51,120 bases of DNA from Clostridia bacterium (GTDB lineage Bacteria > Bacillota > Clostridia > UBA1212 > UBA1255). The first letter of the stretch is position 1. Every line of letters begins with the position of its first letter. The translations under genes were made by a program, and so were the position numbers. This document shows positions 8,980-16,356 of this stretch, in pieces. The notes beneath the pieces were generated by a model, which searched no databases, was not told the DNA's origin, and was given only the letters and a program-made list of their open reading frames with translations. Where the stretch lies: assembly GCA_017508875.1 (NCBI GenBank), contig JAFWQX010000076.1, positions 1 through 51,120 of the forward strand, given 5' to 3'.

Positions 8980-9440
8980 ACGATACTGTTGATACGGCCG
9001 TCAATGCCGCTGCAAAAGAGTGGAAGCCGAAGATCGTGGCTTTCTGCTGCAACTGGTGCAGCTACGCCGGCGCAGACCTGGCAGGTTCGTCCAGGCTGTC
9101 ATACCCCGCGGACGTTAAAATAATACGCGTACCGTGCTCCTGCCGCGTAAACCCCATGTTTATACTAAAAGCATTCGAACGCGGTGCAGACGGCGTCATC
9201 CTCTGCGGCTGCCACCCGGGCGACTGCCATTACAGCACGGGTAACTACTACACCCGCCGCCGTATGACGCTCCTGTTCAGCATGCTCGACTACATCGGCG
9301 TAGAGCGCGAACGCACGCGCGTCGAATGGGTCTCCGCGGCCGAAGGCGCAAGATTCTCGAAAGTAATGAATGATTTCGTCGCGAAAATACATGAACTTGG
9401 CGAAAACGTGAAAGTAGGTGACCTGAGATGCAAGCAATAA
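8970..9440 (+). CDS. flxD: MvhD/FlxD-type [2Fe-2S] electron-transfer subunit
   Basis: 156 residues. It overlaps hdrA by 10 bases, with GGAGGTGG inside hdrA (8954-8961) as ribosome site. Family signatures are clear: FCCNWCSYAGADLAG (Cys26, 27, 30), PCSCR (Cys56, 58) and CGCHPGDCHY (Cys79, 81, 86). MvhD passes electrons from a hydrogenase or NADH dehydrogenase to HdrA. No hydrogenase genes are nearby and NADH-dehydrogenase-like subunits follow, so FlxD is the better name. Confidence 0.92.
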   Translation: MSVNDTVDTAVNAAAKEWKPKIVAFCCNWCSYAGADLAGSSRLSYPADVKIIRVPCSCRVNPMFILKAFERGADGVILCGCHPGDCHYSTGNYYTRRRMTLLFSMLDYIGVERERTRVEWVSAAEGARFSKVMNDFVAKIHELGENVKVGDLRCKQ

Positions 9441-10420
9441 GCGCGAAAATAATAGAGCGCGCAAAAGAACTTATGCGCGAAGGCACCGTCACCAAGGTCG
9501 CAGGCTGGAAGGCCGGAGAGTTCTTCTACGACGCGGAACCGAATATTTTCGAGACCGCAGAGTCGCTGGACGGACTGGTTTATAACCGCTTCTGCGCCGC
9601 TAACCTCAGCAAATACATGATCAAAAACAGCGCGTTCGAAAGCGCCGGAAAGGTTCTCGTTATCTTAAAGCCCTGCGACACGTACAGCTTCAACCAGCTG
9701 CTCACGGAACACAGGATCGATCGCGAAAAGGTGTATATCATAGGCGCCGGATGCGAAGGAATGTGCGATATTGACCGCGTACGTGCCCTCGGATTCAAGG
9801 GTATCACCGGGATCGACGAAAAAGGCGACGGAAAGACGCTCGTAGTACACACACTGTACGGAGACGGGGAGGTCAATATTGACGACGTGCTCGTTAACAA
9901 GTGCGAGTTCTGCAAGGGCAAGGCGCATAAGATCTTCGACGAACTGATCTCGGACAATGAAGATGAAGGCCCTCGCGGTGACCGCTTTGAAGGCGTACGT
10001 GCGCTGGAGGCAATGTCTCCCGAGGAGCGTTTCGCTTTCTGGCAGGGCGAACTTTCCAAGTGCATCCGCTGCAACGCCTGCCGCAACGCCTGCCCGGCCT
10101 GCTCGTGCCGCAAATGCGTTTTCGACAACGCAGCTTCCGGCGTGGCTTCCAAGGCTAACACGGACAGCTTCGAAGAAAAAATGTTCCACATAATAAGGGC
10201 GTTCCACGTTGCCGGCCGCTGCACCGACTGCGGCGAGTGCACGAGAGTCTGCCCGCAGGGAATACCGCTTCACCTGTTCAACCGCAAATACATAAAAGAC
10301 ATTGACGAATTCTACGGCACGTACACTGCGGGAGAGGAAGCAGGCCAGCGCGGCCCGCTCATCACCTTCACTCAGGAAGACCGCGAACCGAATTCAGTCA
10401 GCGACAAAGGAGGTAACTGA
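9428..10420 (+). CDS. FrhB/ferredoxin-like subunit of the Flx-type module
   Basis: 330 residues, overlapping flxD by 13 bases. The first ~190 residues resemble the F420-hydrogenase beta (FrhB) family, with ILKPCDT, GAGCEGMCD and NKCEFC motifs. The C-terminal part carries two ferredoxin motifs: CIRCNACRNACP with extra cysteines (about residue 212) and CTDCGECTRVCP (about 264). It corresponds to FlxB or FlxC of the FlxABCD-HdrABC NADH dehydrogenase; I cannot decide which. The next gene's ribosome site (AAAGGAGGT) lies in its last codons. Confidence 0.8.
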   Translation: MQAISAKIIERAKELMREGTVTKVAGWKAGEFFYDAEPNIFETAESLDGLVYNRFCAANLSKYMIKNSAFESAGKVLVILKPCDTYSFNQLLTEHRIDREKVYIIGAGCEGMCDIDRVRALGFKGITGIDEKGDGKTLVVHTLYGDGEVNIDDVLVNKCEFCKGKAHKIFDELISDNEDEGPRGDRFEGVRALEAMSPEERFAFWQGELSKCIRCNACRNACPACSCRKCVFDNAASGVASKANTDSFEEKMFHIIRAFHVAGRCTDCGECTRVCPQGIPLHLFNRKYIKDIDEFYGTYTAGEEAGQRGPLITFTQEDREPNSVSDKGGN

Positions 10421-10423
10421 GCC

Positions 10424-11473
10424 GTGTCATTAAAGAAAATTGCTTTAACTGAGCTGGACAGATTTTTCTCCGCCATCGCTCTTAAAAAGAAAATATATCT
10501 GCCCGTAGAAAAAGCGGGTCAATACGATTACGCCCCCTGGGAGCCCGGTATCACGTATCATCCCGAAGTGCTTCATACCGTAAAAAGCGCGAAAAGCGTG
10601 TTCTTCCCTCAGAGCGAGGATCTGGTGCGTTACAAGCGCTCCGGCCTCAGCCTGGCGATAACGGAAGTGCCTCCGGAAGATGAGGAATTCGTCGTATTCG
10701 GAGTACACGCATGCGACGTAAAAGGCTTCGAAGTGCTTGACCGCGTGTTCCTCTCAGATCCTGTCGATACGTTCTACAAGGCCAGGAGGGAGCACGGCAC
10801 GGTGGTTTCCGTGATGTGCCCGCAGCCCGAAGAAACGTGCTTCTGCGAAACATTCGGAATTGACGCCGAAAACCCCGGAGCGGACGTGCAGGCCAGGATC
10901 TGCGAAGGTACGCTTTATATGGAAGCGCTCACCGGAAAGGGAGAGGCGCTGCTGGAAGAGCTCGGAGGCATTGTCGCCGAAACGAATGAAGGAAAAGATT
11001 CCGAAGCGTACGCAAAAGCGGCCGAAGAGCATAAAAAGATTATGGAAAAACTGCCGCTCGCAGGGCTTACTACCGACGGATTCGGAGCCGAAGCGGATCT
11101 GCTTACGCTGTTTAACAGGCCCGAATGGAAAGAACTTTCCTCCTCATGCCTGGGCTGCGGCACATGTACGTACGTCTGCCCCACGTGCCAGTGCTACGAC
11201 ATACGCGAATATAACACAGGAAAAGACATCCGCCGCTTCCGCGTGTGGGATTCATGCATGTACTCAGATTTCACCATGATGGCGCACGGCTCGCCCAGAC
11301 CGGACCAGCTCCAGCGCTTCCGCCAGAGATTCATGCACAAACTCAAATATTACCCGGATAACTATGAAGGCGCGTTCTCATGCGTAGGCTGCGGCCGCTG
11401 CCTCCAGAAGTGCCCGGTATCAATGAATATCGTTAAAGTTATGAAAACGCTGGGAGGTGCGGATCATGAGTGA
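10424..11473 (+). CDS. 4Fe-4S dicluster subunit of the Flx-type module (AsrA/HydB-like)
   Basis: 349 residues from GTG 10424, placed by AAAGGAGGT at 10406-10414. It resembles anaerobic sulfite reductase subunit A and sulfhydrogenase beta: an N-terminal alpha/beta domain with the FGVHACDVKGF motif, a region with CPQPEETCFC near residues 130-140, and two C-terminal [4Fe-4S] motifs, CLGCGTCTYVCPTC (about residue 241) and CVGCGRCLQKCP (about 320). The usual partner of this protein is an FAD/NAD-binding FlxA/AsrB protein, encoded next. It corresponds to FlxB or FlxC. Sulfite reduction is unlikely because no catalytic AsrC/siroheme subunit follows. Confidence 0.8.
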   Translation: MSLKKIALTELDRFFSAIALKKKIYLPVEKAGQYDYAPWEPGITYHPEVLHTVKSAKSVFFPQSEDLVRYKRSGLSLAITEVPPEDEEFVVFGVHACDVKGFEVLDRVFLSDPVDTFYKARREHGTVVSVMCPQPEETCFCETFGIDAENPGADVQARICEGTLYMEALTGKGEALLEELGGIVAETNEGKDSEAYAKAAEEHKKIMEKLPLAGLTTDGFGAEADLLTLFNRPEWKELSSSCLGCGTCTYVCPTCQCYDIREYNTGKDIRRFRVWDSCMYSDFTMMAHGSPRPDQLQRFRQRFMHKLKYYPDNYEGAFSCVGCGRCLQKCPVSMNIVKVMKTLGGADHE

Positions 11474-12338
11474 TAATACTTCCGGATGCTCCGGGAACTG
11501 CGTTCCGGGGATGAAAAAAGACATGCTGGTGCCTCAGCTGGCCGTTGTCACCGACATACGCACCGACACGCCTGACGTAAAAACGTTTCGCGTAAAAAGC
11601 CTTGACGGACAGCCTCTGTTTGACCATATGCCCGGTCAATGCGCGATGCTTACTCTGCCCGGCTCCGGCGAGGCAATGTTCTCGATCACGTCTTCGCCCA
11701 CGCATAAAGATTATAAAGAATTTTCCATAAAACGCTGCGGCATGCTTACCGAAGCGCTCCACGCAATGGAGCCGGGCCAGGAGATCGGAATACGAGGCCC
11801 CTACGGAAAACCGTTCCCCGTTGACACCGAATTCCGCGGAAAGAAGCTGCTGTTCATTGCCGGCGGAATAGGTCTCGCACCGCTGCATTCCGTCATCGAC
11901 TACGTGCGCGCAAACCGCGACGCTTACGGCCACATGGACATTCTTTACGGATCCCGTTCGGCCGCCGACCTGGTGGACCTCGACCAGATCCAGACGGAGT
12001 GGATGAAAGAAAAAGACACGGACGTCTACCTCACGATCGACAGACCTCAGGAAGGCTGGGACGGCCACGTGGGCTTCGTACCTTCGTACCTCAAAGAACT
12101 CGCGTTTAAGCCCGACTGCACTGCCATCATCTGCGGACCTCCGATCATGATCAAATTCGTGCTGCAGGCCCTCATAGAGATGGGATTCGATAAAAAGCAG
12201 GTATACACCACGCTCGAACTGAAAATGAAATGCGGCATCGGCAAATGCGGGCGCTGCAACATCGGCTCGAAATTCGTGTGCAAGGACGGACCCGTGTTCC
12301 GCTGCGACGAGATCGACGAACTGCCGGGAGAATATTGA
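11466..12338 (+). CDS. flxA: FlxA/AsrB-type FAD/NAD(P)-binding oxidoreductase
   Basis: 290 residues. ATG 11466 is preferred over GTG 11457 because GGAGGTG (11452-11458) sits 7 bases before it; it overlaps the previous gene by 8 bases. Ferredoxin-NADP reductase fold: an FAD-binding barrel (residues 20-115, ending GPYGKPF), an NAD-binding domain opening with AGGIGLAPL (about residue 132), and a C-terminal [2Fe-2S] site CGIGKCGRC...C (from about residue 254). This is the NADH entry subunit in Flx complexes. The N-terminal tail has two unusual extra cysteines (Cys8, Cys12). Confidence 0.88.
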   Translation: MSDNTSGCSGNCVPGMKKDMLVPQLAVVTDIRTDTPDVKTFRVKSLDGQPLFDHMPGQCAMLTLPGSGEAMFSITSSPTHKDYKEFSIKRCGMLTEALHAMEPGQEIGIRGPYGKPFPVDTEFRGKKLLFIAGGIGLAPLHSVIDYVRANRDAYGHMDILYGSRSAADLVDLDQIQTEWMKEKDTDVYLTIDRPQEGWDGHVGFVPSYLKELAFKPDCTAIICGPPIMIKFVLQALIEMGFDKKQVYTTLELKMKCGIGKCGRCNIGSKFVCKDGPVFRCDEIDELPGEY

Positions 12339-12352
12339 TTCGGACAATAATA

Positions 12353-12402
12353 ATGGTGCATGTCACCAGAGCAGACCGTTCGCCTCTGCGGAGGGCGCGG
12401 TC
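12353..12402 (+). other. Two hairpins between flxA and frdB
   Basis: The 89-base gap, the only sizeable one in the locus, holds a small hairpin (TGGTG/CACCA, 12353-12367) and a second (GACCG..CGCC / GGCG..CGGTC, 12374-12402). No U-tract follows. It could stabilise or separate transcript segments (inference). Confidence 0.4.
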
Positions 12403-12427
12403 AACGACACAGGAGGATATATTTATT

Positions 12428-13102
12428 ATGGACCAGATGGTAAACATTTACATCGCCGGAAAACAGTACACCGTGCCTTCCAGCCTTACTATTATGAACG
12501 CTATGGAGTACGCCGGATATAAACATATAAGAGGCTGCGGCTGCCGTGCCGGATTCTGCGGCGCCTGCGCGACGATCTACAGGATAAAAGGCGATTCCGA
12601 GCTGAAATTCTGCCTCGCCTGCCAGACGAAGGTCGAGGACAATATGTACATAGCGTCTCTTCCGTTCTTCCCGACGCAGAAGCAGACGTACGATATCGAA
12701 AAAATACGCCCGAACCAGACGATAATGATGGAACTCTATCCGGAAATCTACAGCTGCATCGGGTGCAACGCATGCACGAAAGCCTGCCCTCAGGGCCTGC
12801 CCGTCATGCAGTACATTGCCTACGCACAGCGCGGCGAGTACAAAAAATGCGCCGAAGCATCGTTCGACTGCATTGCCTGCGGCATGTGCTCCGCGCGCTG
12901 CCCTGCCGGAATAACCCATCCGATGGTATCGCTGCTGGCCAGAAGGCTCAACGGAAAATATATTGCCCCGAACAGCGATCACGTCGATAAGCGCGTGCAG
13001 GAGATCCTTAACGGCGATTACGACGCAATCGTTAAAGAACTGTCCGAGAAGCCCGTAGACGAGCTTAAAGACATGTATAACCACAGAGAAATCGAGAAAT
13101 AA
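12428..13102 (+). CDS. frdB: Fumarate reductase iron-sulfur subunit-like protein
   Basis: 224 residues. ATG 12428 has AGGAGGAT (12411-12418) upstream; the longer in-frame extension overlaps flxA and is rejected. The N-terminal domain is a [2Fe-2S] ferredoxin (Cys39, Cys44, Cys47, Cys62, with extra Cys37 and Cys65). Next come two [4Fe-4S] motifs, CIGCNACTKACP and CIACGMCSARCP. This is the SdhB/FrdB layout except that the second and third clusters are both four-cysteine ferredoxin type, as in TfrB of methanogens. Unlike TfrB it lacks a C-terminal CCG domain. The neighbouring HdrB supplies CCG domains as a separate protein. No membrane-anchor subunit (FrdC/D) is nearby, so the complex is probably soluble. 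Confidence 0.82.
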   Translation: MDQMVNIYIAGKQYTVPSSLTIMNAMEYAGYKHIRGCGCRAGFCGACATIYRIKGDSELKFCLACQTKVEDNMYIASLPFFPTQKQTYDIEKIRPNQTIMMELYPEIYSCIGCNACTKACPQGLPVMQYIAYAQRGEYKKCAEASFDCIACGMCSARCPAGITHPMVSLLARRLNGKYIAPNSDHVDKRVQEILNGDYDAIVKELSEKPVDELKDMYNHREIEK

Positions 13103-13117
13103 GGGAGGGCGATTAAA

Positions 13118-14788
13118 ATGGCTGCATTTGAAATTAAAGTAAATCCCGACGTTTTCACTCAGGAAATGCTCGATTCTATCAAAAAAGTTGAAGCGACCAG
13201 GCCTTCCAGAATAGGCGCCGATCTTCGCCGCATGAGTGCGGAAGAGAAGGACGACGTGCTGCGCCGCTTCCATCCCGACTACCGCGAAGACGGATTCTCC
13301 GTGCTGAGAGTCGGTCCGAACAAGGGCGAAAAAGTTCCGTCCGAACTTGCCGATCTGTTAGAGGGCAAAAGCCGCGTGCTCGGCGTGAGCGTTGACGTCG
13401 CACACCCCGACTATGACACCGACGTACTTATTATCGGCGGCGGCGGAGCAGGTGCTTCAGCGGCGATCGAAGCGGTAAACGGCGGTGCGAGGACAATGAT
13501 CGTTACAAAGCTTCGCATCGGCGACGCTAACACTATGATGGCCGAGGGCGGCATCCAGGCTGCCGATAAACCGAACGATTCTCCCGCGATCCACTACCTC
13601 GACGCTCTGGGCGGCGGACATTTCTACAACAAACCCGAGCTGCTTAGAAAGCTCGTCATGGAAGCTCCCGAAGCGATCCAGTGGCTGAACCGCCTCGGAG
13701 TTATGTTCGATAAAGACGCCGACGGAACGATGGTCACCACTCACGGCGGCGGCACTTCCAGAAAACGTATGCATGCGTGCGCTGACTACTCGGGCGCCGA
13801 GATAATGCGCGTGCTCCGCGACGAAGTAATAAACAGAGGGATACAGATCGTTGACTTCACGGCAGCGATAGAACTCGTGCTCGACGACCGCGGACAGTGC
13901 GCCGGAGCCGTGCTCAGAAACATGGAAACGGGCGAACTGAGAGTCGCAAGAGCGAAGGCCGTGATCATTGCCACCGGCGGCGCAGGCAGACTGCACTACC
14001 AGGGCTTCCCGACGTCGAACCATTACGGCGCTACCGCCGACGGCCTTATTTTAGGTTACCGCGCAGGCGCTAAACTCCTGTACGCGGACACGATCCAGTA
14101 CCACCCCACAGGCGTTGCCTACCCGGAGCAGATGCTCGGAGCGCTCGTCACGGAAAAAGTACGTTCCTGCGGCGCGCAGCTGGTAAACGTTGACGGCGAG
14201 GCGTTTATGAATCCGCTTGAAACGCGCGACGTTACCGCCGCTTCTATCATCCGCGAGTGCAAAGAACGCGGTAAGGGTGTTCCCACGCCTCTGGGCAGCG
14301 CGATATGGCTCGATACGCCTATGATCGAAGAGATCGGCGGGAAGGGCACGATCGAAAAGCGCATCCCCGGCATGCTCCGTATGTATTCAAAATTCGGCAT
14401 GGATATGCGCCTCACGCCTATCCTGATCTATCCCACGCTCCACTACCAGAACGGCGGTCTGGACGTGACCGATAAGAGTATGACAAATATTCCCGGTCTG
14501 TTCGTGGCGGGAGAGGCCGCGGGCGGAGTACACGGCAGGAACCGTCTGATGGGTAACTCTCTGCTCGACGTTATCGTGTTCGGACGCAACGCGGGCAAGT
14601 TCGCTTCCGCGTACGTTCCCGGCGTGAAGCTCGGTGTTCCTACGCTTTCGCACGTTGAAAAGTTCCAGGCTGAGCTCAAGGCTGCGGGCGTTCAGTCGAA
14701 GGTCGAATCGCCGCTGCTTCTTCCTTCTTACACACATGGCAATCCTAAATTCGCAGATACTATCAAATGGGGGCACGCTGAATTATGA
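13118..14788 (+). CDS. frdA: Fumarate reductase/succinate dehydrogenase-family flavoprotein (non-covalent FAD)
   Basis: 556 residues, ATG 15 bases after frdB with AGGGAGGGC upstream. An unusual ~100-residue N-terminal extension precedes the FAD motif GGGGAGAS (107-114). Substrate and proton-transfer residues of the family are present: His329 (HPTG), Arg349, Arg370-Asp371, His442 and Arg476 (NRLMGNSL). The residue that is His in covalent-FAD Sdh/Frd enzymes is Asn138 here, so FAD should be bound non-covalently, as in thiol:fumarate reductase and soluble fumarate reductases. L-aspartate oxidase shares the fold, but pairing with an FrdB-like protein argues against it. Expected reaction: fumarate to succinate, with electrons from Hdr-Flx (inference from context). 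Confidence 0.85.
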   Translation: MAAFEIKVNPDVFTQEMLDSIKKVEATRPSRIGADLRRMSAEEKDDVLRRFHPDYREDGFSVLRVGPNKGEKVPSELADLLEGKSRVLGVSVDVAHPDYDTDVLIIGGGGAGASAAIEAVNGGARTMIVTKLRIGDANTMMAEGGIQAADKPNDSPAIHYLDALGGGHFYNKPELLRKLVMEAPEAIQWLNRLGVMFDKDADGTMVTTHGGGTSRKRMHACADYSGAEIMRVLRDEVINRGIQIVDFTAAIELVLDDRGQCAGAVLRNMETGELRVARAKAVIIATGGAGRLHYQGFPTSNHYGATADGLILGYRAGAKLLYADTIQYHPTGVAYPEQMLGALVTEKVRSCGAQLVNVDGEAFMNPLETRDVTAASIIRECKERGKGVPTPLGSAIWLDTPMIEEIGGKGTIEKRIPGMLRMYSKFGMDMRLTPILIYPTLHYQNGGLDVTDKSMTNIPGLFVAGEAAGGVHGRNRLMGNSLLDVIVFGRNAGKFASAYVPGVKLGVPTLSHVEKFQAELKAAGVQSKVESPLLLPSYTHGNPKFADTIKWGHAEL

Positions 14789-16062
14789 ATCTGTTCGGAG
14801 GCGTTTTATCTGTAACCGGCATCGCATTTCTGATGCTGTGCGTGCTTGTGATCGCTGCATTCGGGTACGCTTTGGGCCGCATCAGGATCAAAGGCGTATC
14901 GCTCGGCACGGCGGGAGTTTTTATTATCGCTCTGCTGTTCGGCGCACTGTTTTTTAAATTCATCGAGCCTCAGCTTACGATGAAAGTTACGCAGACGGTG
15001 GGGGATGAGGGCTTCGTAAAATCTGTCAGTTACGCCTCCAATGCACTTAAAATAGTCGAAAATTTAGGTCTGATACTGTTCGTATCGTCAGTCGGATTCA
15101 TTGCCGGCCCTAATTTTTTCAAGAATCTGAAGAAAAATTTCAAATCGTACATACTGCTCGGTGTCGTCATTATCCTTGCCGGCGCGCTTACGTGCGTGGC
15201 GTGCTTCTTCATCGGACGCGGCTTCGAAGCAGACTCGAAAGAGTTTGTGGCAATGCTTGTTGGGATATTGTCCGGCTCTCTTACGAGTACGCCTGCGTTC
15301 TCCGCGGCTAAAGCGACGGTGCTGCCTCAATACGAAGACGCGGTTACGGTCGGACACGGCATCGCGTACCTGTTCGGCGTCGTCGGAGTAGTGCTGTTCG
15401 TGCAGCTAATTCCGAAACTGCTGAAGGTGAATATGGACGACGAACGCGCGAAGCTCGCACACGTTGACGACGGCGCGGATAAAAAGAAGGCCGGTCCGGC
15501 CAAACTTTTCGAGCTGGATAAGTTCGGCATAGGTCCTTTTGCGCTTGCGGCTGCTCTGGGCGTGCTTCTGGGCGCAATCAAGATCCCGCTCTCGGGCAAA
15601 GGTCTTGCGGGGACAACGTTTTCTCTTACCACCACCGGCGGGGCGCTGATCGTTTCGCTGATCTTCGGCCATTTCGGCAGGTTCGGGCGCTTCAAAGTGA
15701 TGCCGGATAAAAAGACGCTCGAAGTGTTCCGCGAGACGGGGCTGATGCTGTTCCTGATCGGCGCGGGAGTGGCCGGCGGTGCAAATTTTGTCAAATATTT
15801 CAAGGCTATTTATTTTGTGTACGGCGTGGCAATGACGATCGTTCCTATGATCATCGGTTTCATTTTTGCCAAATTCGTGCTGAAACTCAGCCTGCTCAAT
15901 AATCTGGGGTCAATTACCGGCGGTATGACGTCAACACCCGCGCTGGGCACGCTTATCAACGTGGCCGGCACGGACGACGTTGCCAGCGCATACGCCGCGA
16001 CGTACCCGATCGCCCTGATCGCCGTTGTCCTCGCATCGCAGTTTCTGATACTGCTGCTTTAA
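14785..16062 (+). CDS. AspT/SucE (AAE) family dicarboxylate transporter
   Basis: 425 residues. The start overlaps the frdA stop as ATGA, implying translational coupling. Two homologous halves each carry the family motif G-S/G-x-TSTPA (residues 164-171 and about 379-386), separated by a Lys-rich cytoplasmic stretch near residues 225-245; about ten membrane helices are evident. AAE members include the aspartate:alanine exchanger AspT and the Corynebacterium succinate exporter SucE1. Next to a fumarate reductase the simplest role is succinate export or dicarboxylate/succinate exchange (inference). Regulatory TrkA-C domains found in longer relatives are absent. Confidence 0.85.
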   Translation: MNLFGGVLSVTGIAFLMLCVLVIAAFGYALGRIRIKGVSLGTAGVFIIALLFGALFFKFIEPQLTMKVTQTVGDEGFVKSVSYASNALKIVENLGLILFVSSVGFIAGPNFFKNLKKNFKSYILLGVVIILAGALTCVACFFIGRGFEADSKEFVAMLVGILSGSLTSTPAFSAAKATVLPQYEDAVTVGHGIAYLFGVVGVVLFVQLIPKLLKVNMDDERAKLAHVDDGADKKKAGPAKLFELDKFGIGPFALAAALGVLLGAIKIPLSGKGLAGTTFSLTTTGGALIVSLIFGHFGRFGRFKVMPDKKTLEVFRETGLMLFLIGAGVAGGANFVKYFKAIYFVYGVAMTIVPMIIGFIFAKFVLKLSLLNNLGSITGGMTSTPALGTLINVAGTDDVASAYAATYPIALIAVVLASQFLILLL

Positions 16063-16189
16063 TAAAAATCACACGGTAGCTGATGGTAGCATGATCTTGG
16101 CGGAAAACTACGGCACAGTATTGGCGGGTAATGTGCGCTGCATTGCGAGGTTTATGTAAAGAAACGCTAAACGGAGTTGCAAGAAGCAA

Positions 16190-16237
16190 AACAAGGAGCA
16201 GAACTATTAAATTTAAAAGTTTTGCTCTTGTTTTTTT
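16190..16237 (+). terminator. Rho-independent terminator of the Hdr-Flx-Frd locus
   Basis: AACAAGGAGCAGAACT pairs with AGTTTTGCTCTTGTT across a 12-base A/T loop (one bulge, one G-T pair) and runs into seven T residues. Confidence 0.85.
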
Positions 16238-16274
16238 GTCATCATATTTCTGAAACAATACATATTGTTTTCCC

Positions 16275-16308
16275 TTGACTTTGACTGATTTATAAATTAA
16301 ACTATCAT
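16275..16308 (+). promoter_or_regulatory. Promoter for the GH36-like gene
   Basis: Two overlapping options: TTGACT (16275-16280), 17 bases, TAAACT (16298-16303); or TTGACT (16281-16286), 16 bases, TATCAT (16303-16308). The -35 hexamer is tandemly duplicated (TTGACTTTGACT). Confidence 0.6.
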
Positions 16309-16356
16309 TTAGAAAGAAAGTGCGCTAAGTGCATGAACTGAAAGGAACAGAATATT

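Noticed and set aside
8970-9440. Hydrogenase-linked MvhD assignment
   Set aside because: No hydrogenase large or small subunit is in the window; NADH-dehydrogenase-like partners follow instead.
10424-11473. Anaerobic sulfite reductase (AsrAB) assignment for this gene and the next
   Set aside because: No AsrC or siroheme subunit follows; adjacency to HdrBCA and FlxD fits the Flx module better.
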